Shown here: one piece after another, positions 44,243 to 53,324 of the stretch | Position numbering within the stretch: position 1 is the first letter of the stretch | How the letters are laid out: each line of letters opens with the position of its first letter | Origin: JAXMCI01 sp046349435 | GTDB lineage: Bacteria; Pseudomonadota; Alphaproteobacteria; Dongiales; Dongiaceae | Assembly (NCBI GenBank): GCA_046349435.1 | Contig: JAXMCI010000036.1 | Span: 1 to 64,000 of the forward strand | DNA: 64,000 bases | Direction of reading: 5' to 3' | Program-made: the position numbers and the translations under genes | The notes under the pieces: model-generated | The model's input: the letters and a program-made list of their open reading frames with translations, nothing else | Database searches by the model: none | What the model was told of the DNA's origin: nothing

Positions 44243-45254
44243 GGGGCGCCTTGCGCGCCGCGGCCGGGCCGAGGCGCGCGACCAGGAAGCGCCGGATGGT
44301 CGGCACGATGCCCTCGCGCACCAGCAGCACGAAGACGGTCATGATGGCGCCCAGCACCAGGTTGGTGTCGAGCGTCTGCTGGGTGCCGAGCTCGATGGCG
44401 AGGAAGCCCAGCGCGATGGCGCCGAGCACCGGCCCGATCAGCGTGCCGAGCCCGCCGACGATCACCCAGATGATGATCTGCGCGCTGGTGCCGAGGTCGA
44501 AGACGTGCGGGTCGACATAGGAGTTCCAGTTGGCGAACATGATGCCGCCGACCGCGGCGATCGCCGCCGCCAGCGCGAAGGCCAGCATCTTGTAGAGCCG
44601 CACGTCGAAGCCGATCAGCTCGACCCTGAGCTCGTTCTCCCGGATGCCCACGACGATGCGGCCGAAGCGGGTGTTCAGCACCCAGCGCAGCCCGAGATAG
44701 ATCAGCAGCAGCGCGATGCCGGAGACGTAGAACATGTCCTCCGGCCAGACGAACTTGCTGACGTCGCCCGGCGTGTTGATCGGCGGGATGGCGGGGATGC
44801 CGTTGTAGCCGCCGAGCTGGGCGCTGCCGATGTGGTACTCGAAGCCGGCGGTGTGGCCGAGGAACTTGTGGAAGATCAGCGTCACCACCAGGGTGATGAC
44901 GCCGACATAGACGCTGCCCAGCCGGCCGTAGAACATCAGGTAGCCCAGCGCCAGCGCGAACAGGGTCGGCACGATCACCGCGCCGATCAGCGGCAGCGTG
45001 CTCTCCCCCCAGTTGATCGCCATCACCGCGTAGCTGTAGGCGCCGAGCCCGAAGAAGGTCGCCTGGCCGAAGCTGAAGATGCCGCCGAAGCCCCAGACGA
45101 AGGCGAGGCTGAGCGCCAGGATGCCGAAGGAGAAGTAGAGCGCCAGCTGGAGCTGGATGTGGACCGGCGCCAGCAGCGGGACCAGCACCAGCACCAGCAC
45201 GGCGACGATCACCACCAGCGCCAGCCCGAGGCGGCTCCAGCCGGCCGGCGACAT
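44235..45254 (-). CDS. branched-chain/urea-type ABC permease (LivM/UrtC-like)
   Basis: A 339-residue permease with about ten hydrophobic segments. Landmarks are YFSFGILALSLAFVWGFGGIFSFGQATFFGLG, the typical LivM/UrtC block, and FANWNSYVDPHVF and IIWVIVGGLGTLIGPVLGAI later on. It pairs with the LivH-like protein, whose stop directly abuts its start. Confidence 0.9.
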   Translation of the reverse strand: MSPAGWSRLGLALVVIVAVLVLVLVPLLAPVHIQLQLALYFSFGILALSLAFVWGFGGIFSFGQATFFGLGAYSYAVMAINWGESTLPLIGAVIVPTLFALALGYLMFYGRLGSVYVGVITLVVTLIFHKFLGHTAGFEYHIGSAQLGGYNGIPAIPPINTPGDVSKFVWPEDMFYVSGIALLLIYLGLRWVLNTRFGRIVVGIRENELRVELIGFDVRLYKMLAFALAAAIAAVGGIMFANWNSYVDPHVFDLGTSAQIIIWVIVGGLGTLIGPVLGAIALGFLAIELGTQQTLDTNLVLGAIMTVFVLLVREGIVPTIRRFLVARLGPAAARKAPHG

Positions 45255-46121
45255 CTAGATCGACCTCCGGAAGAAGCGGCCGGTGATGCCCTGCGGCAGG
45301 AGGCGCAGCAGCACGACGGCGGCGACCAGCAGCGCCACCTCGCCGATCACCGGCGAGGTCACGTAGGTCACCACCTGGTCGACGGTGCCGAACAGCGCCG
45401 AGCTGGCGACCAGCCCGGTCAGCACCGCGTCGCCGCCGGCGATGACGGCGATGAAGGCCTTGGCGATGTAGGCGGCGCCCATGGTCGGCAGCACGCCGCT
45501 GACCGGGGCCAGCACGGCGCCGGCCAGCCCGGCCAGCGCGGCGCCGGCGCCGAAGGTGACAGAGTAGACGACGTTCGGGCTGATGCCGAGCGCGGCGGCC
45601 TGCGCCGGGTTCTGCATGGTGCCGCGCGCGATCAGGCCCCAGCGCGTGTATTTCAGCACGACGTAGAGCGCCAGCAGCACGGCCGCCGAGATGCCGATGA
45701 TGAAGAACTTGTAGACGCTGTCGGTGATGCCGCCGATGCGGAAGCTGCCGAGCGGCGTCGAGACGCCCTCGATGGTGTTGCCGAAGGCGGTCGTCATGAT
45801 CCCGGTGATCAGCAGGCTGAGGCCCCAGGTGGCCAGCAGGTTGTCCATCATGCGGCCGTAGAGGTGGCGGACCACCAGCCGCTCGACCACCACGCCGACC
45901 AGCCCGGTGACCAAGGGGGCGATGACGAACATCGAGACCCACAGGTTGACGCCGGCCTTGGTCGGCACCAGCACGGCGTAGGCGCCCAGCATGAGGAACT
46001 CGCCATGCGCCAGGTTGATGACCCGCATCATGCCGAAGATGACGGCCAGCCCGACGCTGAACAGCGCCAGGCTGGCCACCATGTTGAGGATCTGGATCAG
46101 GGTGATCGCGGCGACGTCCAC
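45255..46121 (-). CDS. branched-chain/urea-type ABC permease (LivH/UrtB-like)
   Basis: A 288-residue permease with the family start (LIQILNMVASLALFSVGLAVIFGMMRVINLAHGEFLMLGAY region), the ERLVVRHLYGRMMDNLLAT loop and GLAGAVLAPVSGVLPTMGAAY. It combines with the LivM-like protein to form the transport channel. It lies 52 bases after the binding-protein gene. Confidence 0.9.
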   Translation of the reverse strand: MDVAAITLIQILNMVASLALFSVGLAVIFGMMRVINLAHGEFLMLGAYAVLVPTKAGVNLWVSMFVIAPLVTGLVGVVVERLVVRHLYGRMMDNLLATWGLSLLITGIMTTAFGNTIEGVSTPLGSFRIGGITDSVYKFFIIGISAAVLLALYVVLKYTRWGLIARGTMQNPAQAAALGISPNVVYSVTFGAGAALAGLAGAVLAPVSGVLPTMGAAYIAKAFIAVIAGGDAVLTGLVASSALFGTVDQVVTYVTSPVIGEVALLVAAVVLLRLLPQGITGRFFRRSI

Positions 46122-46173
46122 GCCCTGGCTCTCCCCTCTGTCCCCGGCTCCCCGTCCAGCTCCCCGTCCGGTC

Positions 46174-47409
46174 CTACGGCTGGTACTGCGTCGCCTGGTT
46201 CGGGTTCTTGATCAGGTCGCAGAGCGCCGCGGTGTCCTCGGGAACGACGTTCTCCGAGGTCTGGACGATGACGAACTGGCCATTGTGGACCTCCGCGGTC
46301 GCCGTCGAGAAGACGGCGTGGTGCGACTGCGGATGGATCGCGATGTGGCCGCCCGGCCCGTCGAAGGAGACGCCGCCCTCGAGCGCGGCGATCACCGCGG
46401 TGCGGTCGGTGGTGCCGGCCTTCTCGACCGCGTTCTTCCAGAGATGCACGGCGTCGTAGGTGGTGACGGCGAGCGTGCCGATCTCCGGGTAGTCCTTGCC
46501 GAACTTGGCGTGCCACTTGTCGAGGAAGGCCATGTTGGCCGGCGTCTGGATGGTCTGGAAGTAGTGGTAGGAGCAGACGATGCCCTCGATCTCCTCGGGC
46601 TTCAGGAAGCTCTTCTCCCACGGCCCGAACACGGTCGAGTGGACCGGGATCTTGCCGAGCATGCCGGCCGCCGGCCACTGCCGGTAGAAGCCGATATGGT
46701 TGCCGCCGACCAGGCCGGAGACGACCAGGTCGGGCTTGGCCTCCTGGATCTTGGTGATGGTGCTGGAGAAGTCGGTGACGTCGAGCGGGTAGAAGTCCTT
46801 GGCGACCAGCTCGGCGCCGTGCTCCTTGGCGAACTTCTCCATCCAGGTCGAGCAGATGTGGCCGTAATTGTAGTCGGCCCACATGGTGTAGAGCTTCTTG
46901 GCGTTGAACTTCTTCAGCGAGTAGCTGAGCGCCGGGCCGATCATCTGCGCCGGCGTCTCGCCGGTGACGAAGGTGTTCTTGTCGCAGACGCCGCCCTCGT
47001 AGAAGGTGTTGTAGAAGTACAGCACCTTGAAGCGGTCGAAGATCGGCCGCGCGGTCTCGCGCGACGCGCTGCTGACGCCGCCGAACACCACGGCGACCTT
47101 CTCCTGGGTCGACAGGCGCTGGGCGTACTGGGCGTAGTTCTGCATGTTCGACTGGGTGTCGAAGGCGAACAGCTCGAGCTGCTTGCCGAGCACGCCGCCG
47201 GCGGCATTGATCTCCTCGACCACGAACTTGGCCGAGTCGTCCATCTCCTTGCCGTAGATGCCGTGGCTGCCGGTGCGGTCGTGCAGCGCGCCGATCTTGA
47301 TGGTGTCGGCGGCGTAGGCGCCGCGGCGCCCGATGATGGTCGGCATGGCGATGGCGGCGGCACCGGCACCGGCGCCGGCAAGCAGCTTTCTGCGGGTGAT
47401 CGAGAGCAT
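46174..47409 (-). CDS. ABC binding protein, UrtA/amide-binding type
   Basis: A 411-residue family 5 binding protein. A Tat-like signal (RRKLLAGAGAGAAAIAMP) is followed by DTIKIGALHDRTGSHGIYGK, AKFVVEEINAAGGVLGKQLE, VAVVFGGVSSASRETARPIF and YDAVHLWKNAVEKAG. The layout is close to UrtA and short-chain-amide binders rather than LivJ. GGGAGG precedes ATG 47409. It is 21 bases after the PrpD-family gene and so is co-transcribed with it. Amidase genes in the same regulon fit an amide ligand, but this is inference. Confidence 0.88.
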   Translation of the reverse strand: MLSITRRKLLAGAGAGAAAIAMPTIIGRRGAYAADTIKIGALHDRTGSHGIYGKEMDDSAKFVVEEINAAGGVLGKQLELFAFDTQSNMQNYAQYAQRLSTQEKVAVVFGGVSSASRETARPIFDRFKVLYFYNTFYEGGVCDKNTFVTGETPAQMIGPALSYSLKKFNAKKLYTMWADYNYGHICSTWMEKFAKEHGAELVAKDFYPLDVTDFSSTITKIQEAKPDLVVSGLVGGNHIGFYRQWPAAGMLGKIPVHSTVFGPWEKSFLKPEEIEGIVCSYHYFQTIQTPANMAFLDKWHAKFGKDYPEIGTLAVTTYDAVHLWKNAVEKAGTTDRTAVIAALEGGVSFDGPGGHIAIHPQSHHAVFSTATAEVHNGQFVIVQTSENVVPEDTAALCDLIKNPNQATQYQP

Positions 47410-47430
47410 GGTGGCCTCCCTGGGCTGTCG

Positions 47431-48864
47431 TCAGTGGGTCGGCGCAGGCCCGTTCTGTCGCACGGGCGGGCTCCGGTCGGACCAGCCCATGGAATCCGCG
47501 GGGCTGGGCACGGTCAGCTTGATGAGCGCGGCGAGCTCGGCCGCGCTCAGCATATCGATCCGCCGGGCGCCGTCGACGACCGCCTCGACGGTCGCCGGCG
47601 GCAGGCGGGTGGCAAGGCAGTCGCGCGCCTTGGCCTCGATCTCGGCGGCGCCGACCGGGGCGCCCTTGCGCAGGTAGCCGCGCGGCGCCGGGCACACCGC
47701 CTCGAGCGGCGGCAGGCCCTGGCGATGCACGACGATGCGCACCTCCATCGCCTCGAAGCTCGCGGGCAGGGCCGGGTCCTGCCGCAGCTCGATCAGGCCG
47801 AGCAGCCGCTGCATGTCGGGCCGGGCGAGCCGGGCGTCGGCGAAGGAGGCGATCGTCACCTTGCCGTCGAGCAGCGCGGCGGCGGCGGTGTACTGGAAGC
47901 TGAACTTGCCCTCGAGCCCGGTGCGCGGCCGCGGCCGGTCGATGTAGTCCATTTCCGGGGTGACGAGCTCGACGCCAGTGATGCGGGCCGGATCGCCGAG
48001 TTGGGGCGCCAGCTCGAGCGCGGCGGTGACCGCGAAATGGGTGCCGTACTGGCAGGGGAACAGCTTGAAGGCGAAGCCGGGATCCTCGAGCATCAGCGGC
48101 CGGCCGACCGCGGTCAGGTCGGCCTCGTCGAGCGTCTCGACCAGGTTGCCGGCATAGCCGTGCGGCGCCTCGAGCACGTCCGGGTTGGCGGTGAAGCCGC
48201 CCTCGGCGAGCAGGGCCGCCATCAGGCCGCTGGCCGCCGCGTTGCCGCAATGCAGCGCCTTGGTCATGCTGCCGACATTGGCGAGCAGGCTGCCGCAGCA
48301 GGACGCGGCGACCCCGATGGCATGGCGCAACTGCAGCGGCGAGAGGCCGAGCAGGTGACCGGCCGCCACCGCGGCGCCGATCGGCCCGACCAGGCCCGGC
48401 GGGTGGAAGTTGAAGGCGCGCGGCTCGATCACCTGCGAGGCGCGGCGCAGCCGGCACTGCGCCTCGACGCCGGCGACGTAGCCGGCCAGCACCGCCGCGC
48501 CATCGGCGCCCTTCGCCTCGGCGGCCGCCAGCAGCGCCGGCAGGGTGGTCGAGGTGGCGTGGTTGGGCGGGCTCCACATCGCCTCGAAGTCGAGCACGTG
48601 CATCGCGGCGCCGTTGATCCGCGCCGCGGCGACCGGGTCGGCGCGGCCTTCGGCGCCGATCAGCGTGCAGGCGCCGGCCGGGCCGGCGAAGGTCCGGCGC
48701 AGCAGGCTCGGGCCCGGCTCGCCGCTGCCGGCCACCGCCACCGCCAGCCCGTCCATGATCAGCAGCCGCGCCGCGGCGCGGTGGTGCTCGGCGAGCGGCA
48801 CGCCGCGACCCAGGGCGTGGAGCCCTTCGGCGAAGCGCGAGGTCAGTCCGGGCGATGTCGTCAC
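47431..48864 (-). CDS. MmgE/PrpD family protein (2-methylcitrate dehydratase-like)
   Basis: A 477-residue MmgE/PrpD protein. Family landmarks include HVLDFEAMWSPPNHATSTTLPALLA, FNFHPPGLVGPIGAAVAAGH, SMTKALHCGNAAASGLMAALLAEGGF and FKLFPCQYGTHFAVTAAL. Members dehydrate or isomerise polycarboxylates such as 2-methylcitrate, or perform decarboxylations. The start is GTG 48864. It is first in an operon with the UrtABCDE-like transporter and divergent from the flavoprotein gene, with the regulatory palindrome between them. Confidence 0.88.
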   Translation of the reverse strand: MTTSPGLTSRFAEGLHALGRGVPLAEHHRAAARLLIMDGLAVAVAGSGEPGPSLLRRTFAGPAGACTLIGAEGRADPVAAARINGAAMHVLDFEAMWSPPNHATSTTLPALLAAAEAKGADGAAVLAGYVAGVEAQCRLRRASQVIEPRAFNFHPPGLVGPIGAAVAAGHLLGLSPLQLRHAIGVAASCCGSLLANVGSMTKALHCGNAAASGLMAALLAEGGFTANPDVLEAPHGYAGNLVETLDEADLTAVGRPLMLEDPGFAFKLFPCQYGTHFAVTAALELAPQLGDPARITGVELVTPEMDYIDRPRPRTGLEGKFSFQYTAAAALLDGKVTIASFADARLARPDMQRLLGLIELRQDPALPASFEAMEVRIVVHRQGLPPLEAVCPAPRGYLRKGAPVGAAEIEAKARDCLATRLPPATVEAVVDGARRIDMLSAAELAALIKLTVPSPADSMGWSDRSPPVRQNGPAPTH

Positions 48865-48936
48865 CAGCTGCCGTCCCTAGCGGGCCCGCATTCGATCGCG
48901 TGCGGTGCGCCGAGGATCGCGCAGGCTTCGCCGCCA

Positions 48937-48951
48937 TGTCAACTGTTGACA
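48937..48951. promoter_or_regulatory. regulator site 1 (TGTCAAC-T-GTTGACA)
   Basis: A perfect 7-1-7 palindrome in the 168-base spacer between the divergent PrpD-like and flavoprotein genes. Its right half contains the -35-like TTGACA (48946-48951); 17 bases later GATCAT (48969-48974) is a fair -10 for the rightward gene. The shared core AACTGTTGACA recurs at 56803-56813 and, with one change, at 56336-56346. It is the likely site of the FCD regulator at 50524, bound over the promoter as a repressor. Confidence 0.7.
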
Positions 48952-49032
48952 ATCCGGCCCCCCCTCCGGATCATTCGGGCAACCTGCGGCAACGCCTTCG
49001 AGAGCGCGGCCGCGCCCGGGAGGAGGCCCGCC

Positions 49033-50502
49033 ATGAGCGCCACCGAAGACGCCGCCGCGTTCGACGCTGTCGTGGTCGGCTGCGGCATCGCCGGCCTCGC
49101 CGCCGCGGCGACGCTGGCCGAGCAGGGACGGCGCGTCGCCGTGCTGGAGCGGGCCGTGCCGGCCGAGCGCGGCGGCAACACGCGCTGGACCGAAGCCTTC
49201 ATGCGCATGAAGAACGAGGACGAGGTCTCCGACGACTTCGCCGACCACTTCATGGCCAATGCCGGCTGGCACCTCGACCCGTCGCTGATGGCGGAGACCG
49301 GGCGGCCCTACGAGGAATGGCCGGCGCTGCTCAAGGCGCACAGCTTCACCGACCCGGAGATCGTCTCGACGCTGGTCGACCAGGCCGGGCCGACCTTGCG
49401 CTGGCTGAAGGGCTTCGGCATCCGCTTCTCCGACATGCCGACCTACCTGATCACCCAGTCGACGACGCGCATCTGCCCGGTCGGCGGCGGGCTGGCGCTG
49501 GTCGAGACGCTCGCCGCCTTCGCCGAATCGCGCGGCGCCACGATCTTCTACGAGACCACCGCGCAGTCGCTGCTGCAGGGCGAGGACGGGGCGATCCGCG
49601 GCGTCGTCGCCAGCGATGCCGGGGGCCGCCACCGCCGCTTCCTGGCGCCGGCCGTGGTGCTCGGCTGCGGCGGCTTCGAGGGCAATGCCGAGATGCTCGC
49701 CCGCTACTACGGCACGCTGTCGCGCTACATCCGTCCGGTGGCCCGCGGCGGCTACTACAACAAGGGGGACGGCATCCGCATGGCGCTGGCGCTCAATGCC
49801 GCGCCCTGCGGCGACTACAGCGAGTACCATGCCGAGCCGATCGACCCGCGCTCCGGCCAGTCGGAGCCGATCGTCTTCGTCTTCCCCTACGGCATCCTGG
49901 TCAACCGCGAGGGGCGGCGCTTCGTCGACGAGGCCTCCTACACGGTCGACGCGATCTACGAGGCGATCAGCCGGCTGATCAACCGCCAGACCGGCGGCAT
50001 CAGCTGGGTGATCTGCGACGCCCGGCTCGACGAGGTGCCGAACTGGCAGCGCACGGTGCGCAGCGACCAGCCGCCGGTCACCGCGGCGACCATCGGCGAG
50101 CTGGCGCAGAAGCTCGGCATCGCCGCCGGACCGCTGCAGGCCACCGTCGAGGCCTACAACGCCGCCACCCGGCCCGGCCGCTACGACCCGCTGGCGCTGG
50201 ACGGGCTCGCCACCGTCGGGCTCGACCCGCCGAAGTCGAACTGGGCCCGGCCGATCGCCGCGCCGCCCTTCCGCGCCTGGCCGATCATCTCGGCCAACTG
50301 CTTCACCTTCGGCGGGCTGCGCTGCAACCGCGACGCGCAGGTGCTCAACACCAGCGGCCAGCCGATCGCCGGGCTCTATGCCGCGGGCGAGACCATGGGT
50401 ATCTATTACGGCCGCTACACCGGCGCGACCTCGGTGCTGCGCGGCGCCGTGTTCGGGCGGGCCGCCGGGCTGCACATCGCGCGGAGCCGCAACGCCGGGT
50501 AA
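49033..50502 (+). CDS. FAD-dependent dehydrogenase, tricarballylate dehydrogenase (TcuA)-like
   Basis: A 489-residue flavoprotein of the fumarate reductase/succinate dehydrogenase class. The FAD fold is AVVVGCGIAGLAAAATLAEQG, then GGNTRWTEAFMRMKNEDEV, a TcuA-like segment. VLGCGGFEGNAEMLARYYG and GYYNKGDGIRMALALNA sit in the substrate domain, and GLYAAGETMGIYYGRYTGATSVLRG near the C-terminus. TcuA oxidises tricarballylate to cis-aconitate. A ribosome site GGAGGAGG precedes ATG 49033. It is followed by the GntR gene 21 bases on. The substrate is inferred to be a polycarboxylate from family and neighbours. Confidence 0.85.
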   Translation: MSATEDAAAFDAVVVGCGIAGLAAAATLAEQGRRVAVLERAVPAERGGNTRWTEAFMRMKNEDEVSDDFADHFMANAGWHLDPSLMAETGRPYEEWPALLKAHSFTDPEIVSTLVDQAGPTLRWLKGFGIRFSDMPTYLITQSTTRICPVGGGLALVETLAAFAESRGATIFYETTAQSLLQGEDGAIRGVVASDAGGRHRRFLAPAVVLGCGGFEGNAEMLARYYGTLSRYIRPVARGGYYNKGDGIRMALALNAAPCGDYSEYHAEPIDPRSGQSEPIVFVFPYGILVNREGRRFVDEASYTVDAIYEAISRLINRQTGGISWVICDARLDEVPNWQRTVRSDQPPVTAATIGELAQKLGIAAGPLQATVEAYNAATRPGRYDPLALDGLATVGLDPPKSNWARPIAAPPFRAWPIISANCFTFGGLRCNRDAQVLNTSGQPIAGLYAAGETMGIYYGRYTGATSVLRGAVFGRAAGLHIARSRNAG

Positions 50503-50523
50503 ACCATCGACAGGACCGCCATC

Positions 50524-51261
50524 GTGAGCCGCAGCCCCAGCCTCACCACCCCGCTGGTCCCCGACAGCCTGGCCCAGCAGGCCTTCGAGCGGCTGGAGGG
50601 CGCGATCATGCGCGGCGAGCTGGCGCCGGGCGCGCGCATCAGCGAGGCCGACATCGCCCGCCAGTTCGGCATCAGCCGCGGCCCGCTGCGCGAGGCGATG
50701 GGCCGGCTGGAGGGGCGCAAGCTGGTCGAGCGCACCACCAACGTCGGGGCCCGGGTGGTCTCGCTGGCGCCCGACGACCTGCTCGAGCTCTACACGGTGC
50801 GCGAGGCGCTCGAGGGCATGGCCTGCCGGCTGGCCGCCGAGCGGATCAGGCCGAAGGACCTGCGCACGCTCGGCGACATGCTGCACCGGCACGAGGCCGA
50901 CCGCGACGTGCTGCGCGGCGTCGCCTATGTCCAGGCCAAGGGCGACCAGGACTTCCACTTCAAGATCGCCAGCCTGAGCGGCAACCGCAAGCTGATCAGC
51001 CTGCTCTGCGACGAGCTCTACTCGCTGCTGCGGCTCTACCGGCTGCGCTTCAGCGCCGTCCCCGGCCGGCCGCAGCAGGCCCTGCAGGAGCATTTCGACA
51101 TCCTGGAGGCGCTGCGCGGCGGCGATCCCGACGCCGCCGAGGCGGCGATGCGCCGGCATGTCCGGAACAGCCGCGACAACCTGCTGCTGCATGCGCGCGA
51201 GGACGATCGGCCCGACCTGCCGCTGGCCGCGCCGCGGCGCGCCGCCCGCCGCGCCGGCTGA
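50524..51261 (+). CDS. GntR-family regulator with FCD domain
   Basis: A 245-residue regulator. The winged helix is in residues 15-80 (QQAFERLEGAIMRGELAPG, SEADIARQFGISRGPLREA, then ERTTNVGARVVSL), followed by an FCD ligand domain (LLELYTVREALEGMACRLAA, FHFKIASLSGNRKLISLLCD). FCD domains usually bind carboxylate catabolites through metal-coordinating residues. The start is GTG 50524 with AGGA about nine bases before it. Co-transcription with the flavoprotein and the three repeated palindromes in this island make it the likely master regulator. The ends of the rightward pair and the leftward PrpB-PrpF-amidase operon converge here. Confidence 0.9.
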   Translation: MSRSPSLTTPLVPDSLAQQAFERLEGAIMRGELAPGARISEADIARQFGISRGPLREAMGRLEGRKLVERTTNVGARVVSLAPDDLLELYTVREALEGMACRLAAERIRPKDLRTLGDMLHRHEADRDVLRGVAYVQAKGDQDFHFKIASLSGNRKLISLLCDELYSLLRLYRLRFSAVPGRPQQALQEHFDILEALRGGDPDAAEAAMRRHVRNSRDNLLLHAREDDRPDLPLAAPRRAARRAG

Positions 51262-51269
51262 GCCGCCGC

Positions 51270-52136
51270 TCAGCCGCGGCGCCCCGACTGGTAGCCGCGC
51301 GCCTGGTCGAGCAGGCGCCGCGTGCCGACGATCGCCTCGCGGTCGGCGAAGCTGACCATCCGGTCGGCCATCGCCATGGTGTGGCCGTCGCGCCCGAGCA
51401 GCCCGAGCGCCTCCTGCATCGCCGCGATCGCGGCCCGCTGCAGGTCCGAGGGCACGATGACGATGCGGTAGCCGAGCTCGGCCAGCCGCGGCGCCGGCAC
51501 CAGCGGCGTCTTGCCGCCGAAGAACATGTTGACCAGCTTGGGATATGGCAGCTCGCGGGCGATCCGCTCGATCTGCTCGATCGAGGTCGGCGCCTCGACG
51601 AAGATCATGTCGGCGCCCGCCGTCATGTAGCGGTGCGCGCGCTCCAACGCGCGCTCCAGCGGCTCGACCGCCAGCGCGTCGGTGCGGGCGATCACCAGCA
51701 GCCCGTCGGCGGCATCGCAGGCGGCATGCAGCCGCTCCTCCATCTCGGCGACGCCGACCACGTTCTTGTCGTCGTAGTGGCCGCAGCGCTTGGGGTAGGT
51801 CTGGTCCTCGATGTGGAAGCCGGCGACACCGGCGCGGCGATATTCGCGGATCGTGCGGTAGACGTTGAGGGCGCCGCCATGGCCGGTGTCGGCGTCGGCG
51901 ATCACCGGCAGCGCCACGGCGTCGGTCATCTGCTGCAGCCGGTCGACGATCTGCCCGACGGTCAGCAGGTTGAGGTCGGGCAGGCCGGCGCCGCGGGCGA
52001 TCGCACCGCCGCTGGCATAGACCAGGGGGAAGCCGGCGGCGGCGACCAGCCGTGCCGACAGGCCGTCGCCGACGCCGGGGGCGACCAGCAGCTCGTCGCC
52101 CGCCAGCAGGCCCCGCAGACGCTGATGCGCGCTCAT
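51270..52136 (-). CDS. PrpB-like lyase (isocitrate lyase/PEP mutase superfamily)
   Basis: A 288-residue TIM-barrel lyase of the 2-methylisocitrate/dimethylmalate lyase type. It carries VASGG-like LVYASGGAIARGAGLPDL, the metal site VIADADTGHGGALNVYRTI, the catalytic loop HIEDQTYPKRCGHYDD with the Cys, and VIARTDALAVEPLERALERA. Such enzymes cleave 2-methylisocitrate into succinate and pyruvate, or relatives. The ATG at 52136 overlaps the PrpF-like stop (ATGA), so translation is coupled. It is last in the amidase-amidase-PrpF-PrpB order. Confidence 0.9.
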   Translation of the reverse strand: MSAHQRLRGLLAGDELLVAPGVGDGLSARLVAAAGFPLVYASGGAIARGAGLPDLNLLTVGQIVDRLQQMTDAVALPVIADADTGHGGALNVYRTIREYRRAGVAGFHIEDQTYPKRCGHYDDKNVVGVAEMEERLHAACDAADGLLVIARTDALAVEPLERALERAHRYMTAGADMIFVEAPTSIEQIERIARELPYPKLVNMFFGGKTPLVPAPRLAELGYRIVIVPSDLQRAAIAAMQEALGLLGRDGHTMAMADRMVSFADREAIVGTRRLLDQARGYQSGRRG

Positions 52137-53311
52137 CCGGTCTCCCCCTCTCGCGATCCGGCCAGCGCCGCCGGGACGAACACCTGCCCCTGCATCAGCT
52201 TGCGGCAGGTGCGCAGCACCGTGGCGCCCTCGCAGTGCCAGCCCGCGCCGGCCCGCACGATGCGCGCATCGGCCTCCAGCACGCCCGAGGGGTGGCCGAT
52301 GCGCAGGCGCCCGGCCTCCGCGCCGGCCGCCGCCTCGGCCACCACGGTGCCGGGAATGCGGGCGGCGGCCGCGGTGCACAGCCCGCCGGTCAGCGGCAGC
52401 GCGGCATGCGGCTTGCCCATCGAGATCATCCGCACGGCGAGGTCGACCGCGCCGGCGGGAAGCGTCGCCCCGGTGGCGATCACGCTGTCGGCGGGCGGGC
52501 CGACCATCGCCACCTTGGGCGAGGAGCGCCAGCGCCGGCCGGCCTCCTCGGCATCGGCGGCGAGCCCGGCGGCCACCGCGGCGGCGCGGCGGATCGCCTC
52601 CAGCCGGTCGAGCAGGGCACGGTCGGCGGCGAGCGCCGCCGGGCTCTCCGTCGCGTGCCGGCCGAGCGCCGCGGCGCGGACGAAGACCACCGGGTTGCTG
52701 GCGTCGACGATCGAGGCCTCGATCGCACCCAGCCCGGGCACCTCCAGCCGGTCCAGCGGCCGGCCGGTCGGCAGCAGGCCGCGCGTCACCGCGCCGCCCG
52801 GCGCGACGAACTCGAGCGCGACCGGCGCGCCGCTGCCGGCGACGCCGGCGATGGCGCAGTCGCCGCGGGTGGCCGGCTTGCCGTCGGCGGCCAGCGGCAG
52901 CGTCGCCAGGATGGTCTTGCTGGTGTTGGTGTTGAACAGCGCCACCTCAGCGGTCGCGCCGGCCACGGCCACCAGCCCGGTCTCGATGCCGAAGGCGGCG
53001 ATCGCCGAGGTCAGGTTGCCGCAGTTGCTCGTCCAGTCGATCACCGGCTCGTCGACCGCGACCTGGCCGAAGGTGTAGTCGAGGTCGATGCCGGGGCGGC
53101 GCGAGCGCTCGACCAGCATCACCTTGGAAAGCGAGGAGACGCCGCCGCCCATGCCGTCGAGCTGGCGGCCATAGGGGTCGGGGCTGCCGAGCGCGGCGAG
53201 CAGCAGCGCGTCGCGCCGGGCCGGGTCGGCCGGCAGGTCCTCGCGCCGGAAGAACAGCCCCTTGCTGGTGCCGCCGCGATAGAAGACGGCCGGGATGCCG
53301 ATCTGGGGCAA
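52133..53311 (-). CDS. PrpF-like isomerase (aconitate/oxalomesaconate tautomerase family)
   Basis: A 392-residue PrpF-family protein: QIGIPAVFYRGGTSKGLFF at the start, YGRQLDGMGGGVSSLSKVML, and FGQVAVDEPVIDWTSNCGNL with conserved Cys in the middle. Members isomerise 2-methylaconitate or 4-oxalomesaconate. The start is TTG 53311, backed by GGGAG about eight bases upstream and by the standard N-terminus. The amidase stop is 13 bases upstream. With the PrpB-like and PrpD-like genes it forms a methylcitrate-like set, but no citrate synthase or AcnD is present. Confidence 0.87.
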   Translation of the reverse strand: MPQIGIPAVFYRGGTSKGLFFRREDLPADPARRDALLLAALGSPDPYGRQLDGMGGGVSSLSKVMLVERSRRPGIDLDYTFGQVAVDEPVIDWTSNCGNLTSAIAAFGIETGLVAVAGATAEVALFNTNTSKTILATLPLAADGKPATRGDCAIAGVAGSGAPVALEFVAPGGAVTRGLLPTGRPLDRLEVPGLGAIEASIVDASNPVVFVRAAALGRHATESPAALAADRALLDRLEAIRRAAAVAAGLAADAEEAGRRWRSSPKVAMVGPPADSVIATGATLPAGAVDLAVRMISMGKPHAALPLTGGLCTAAAARIPGTVVAEAAAGAEAGRLRIGHPSGVLEADARIVRAGAGWHCEGATVLRTCRKLMQGQVFVPAALAGSREGETG

Positions 53312-53324
53312 GCCGGGCGCTCCC

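Noticed and set aside
45991..50502. 1503-residue ORF ending with the flavoprotein
   Set aside because: Only the part from ATG 49033 has homology and a ribosome site; the rest is antisense to the transporter and PrpD genes.
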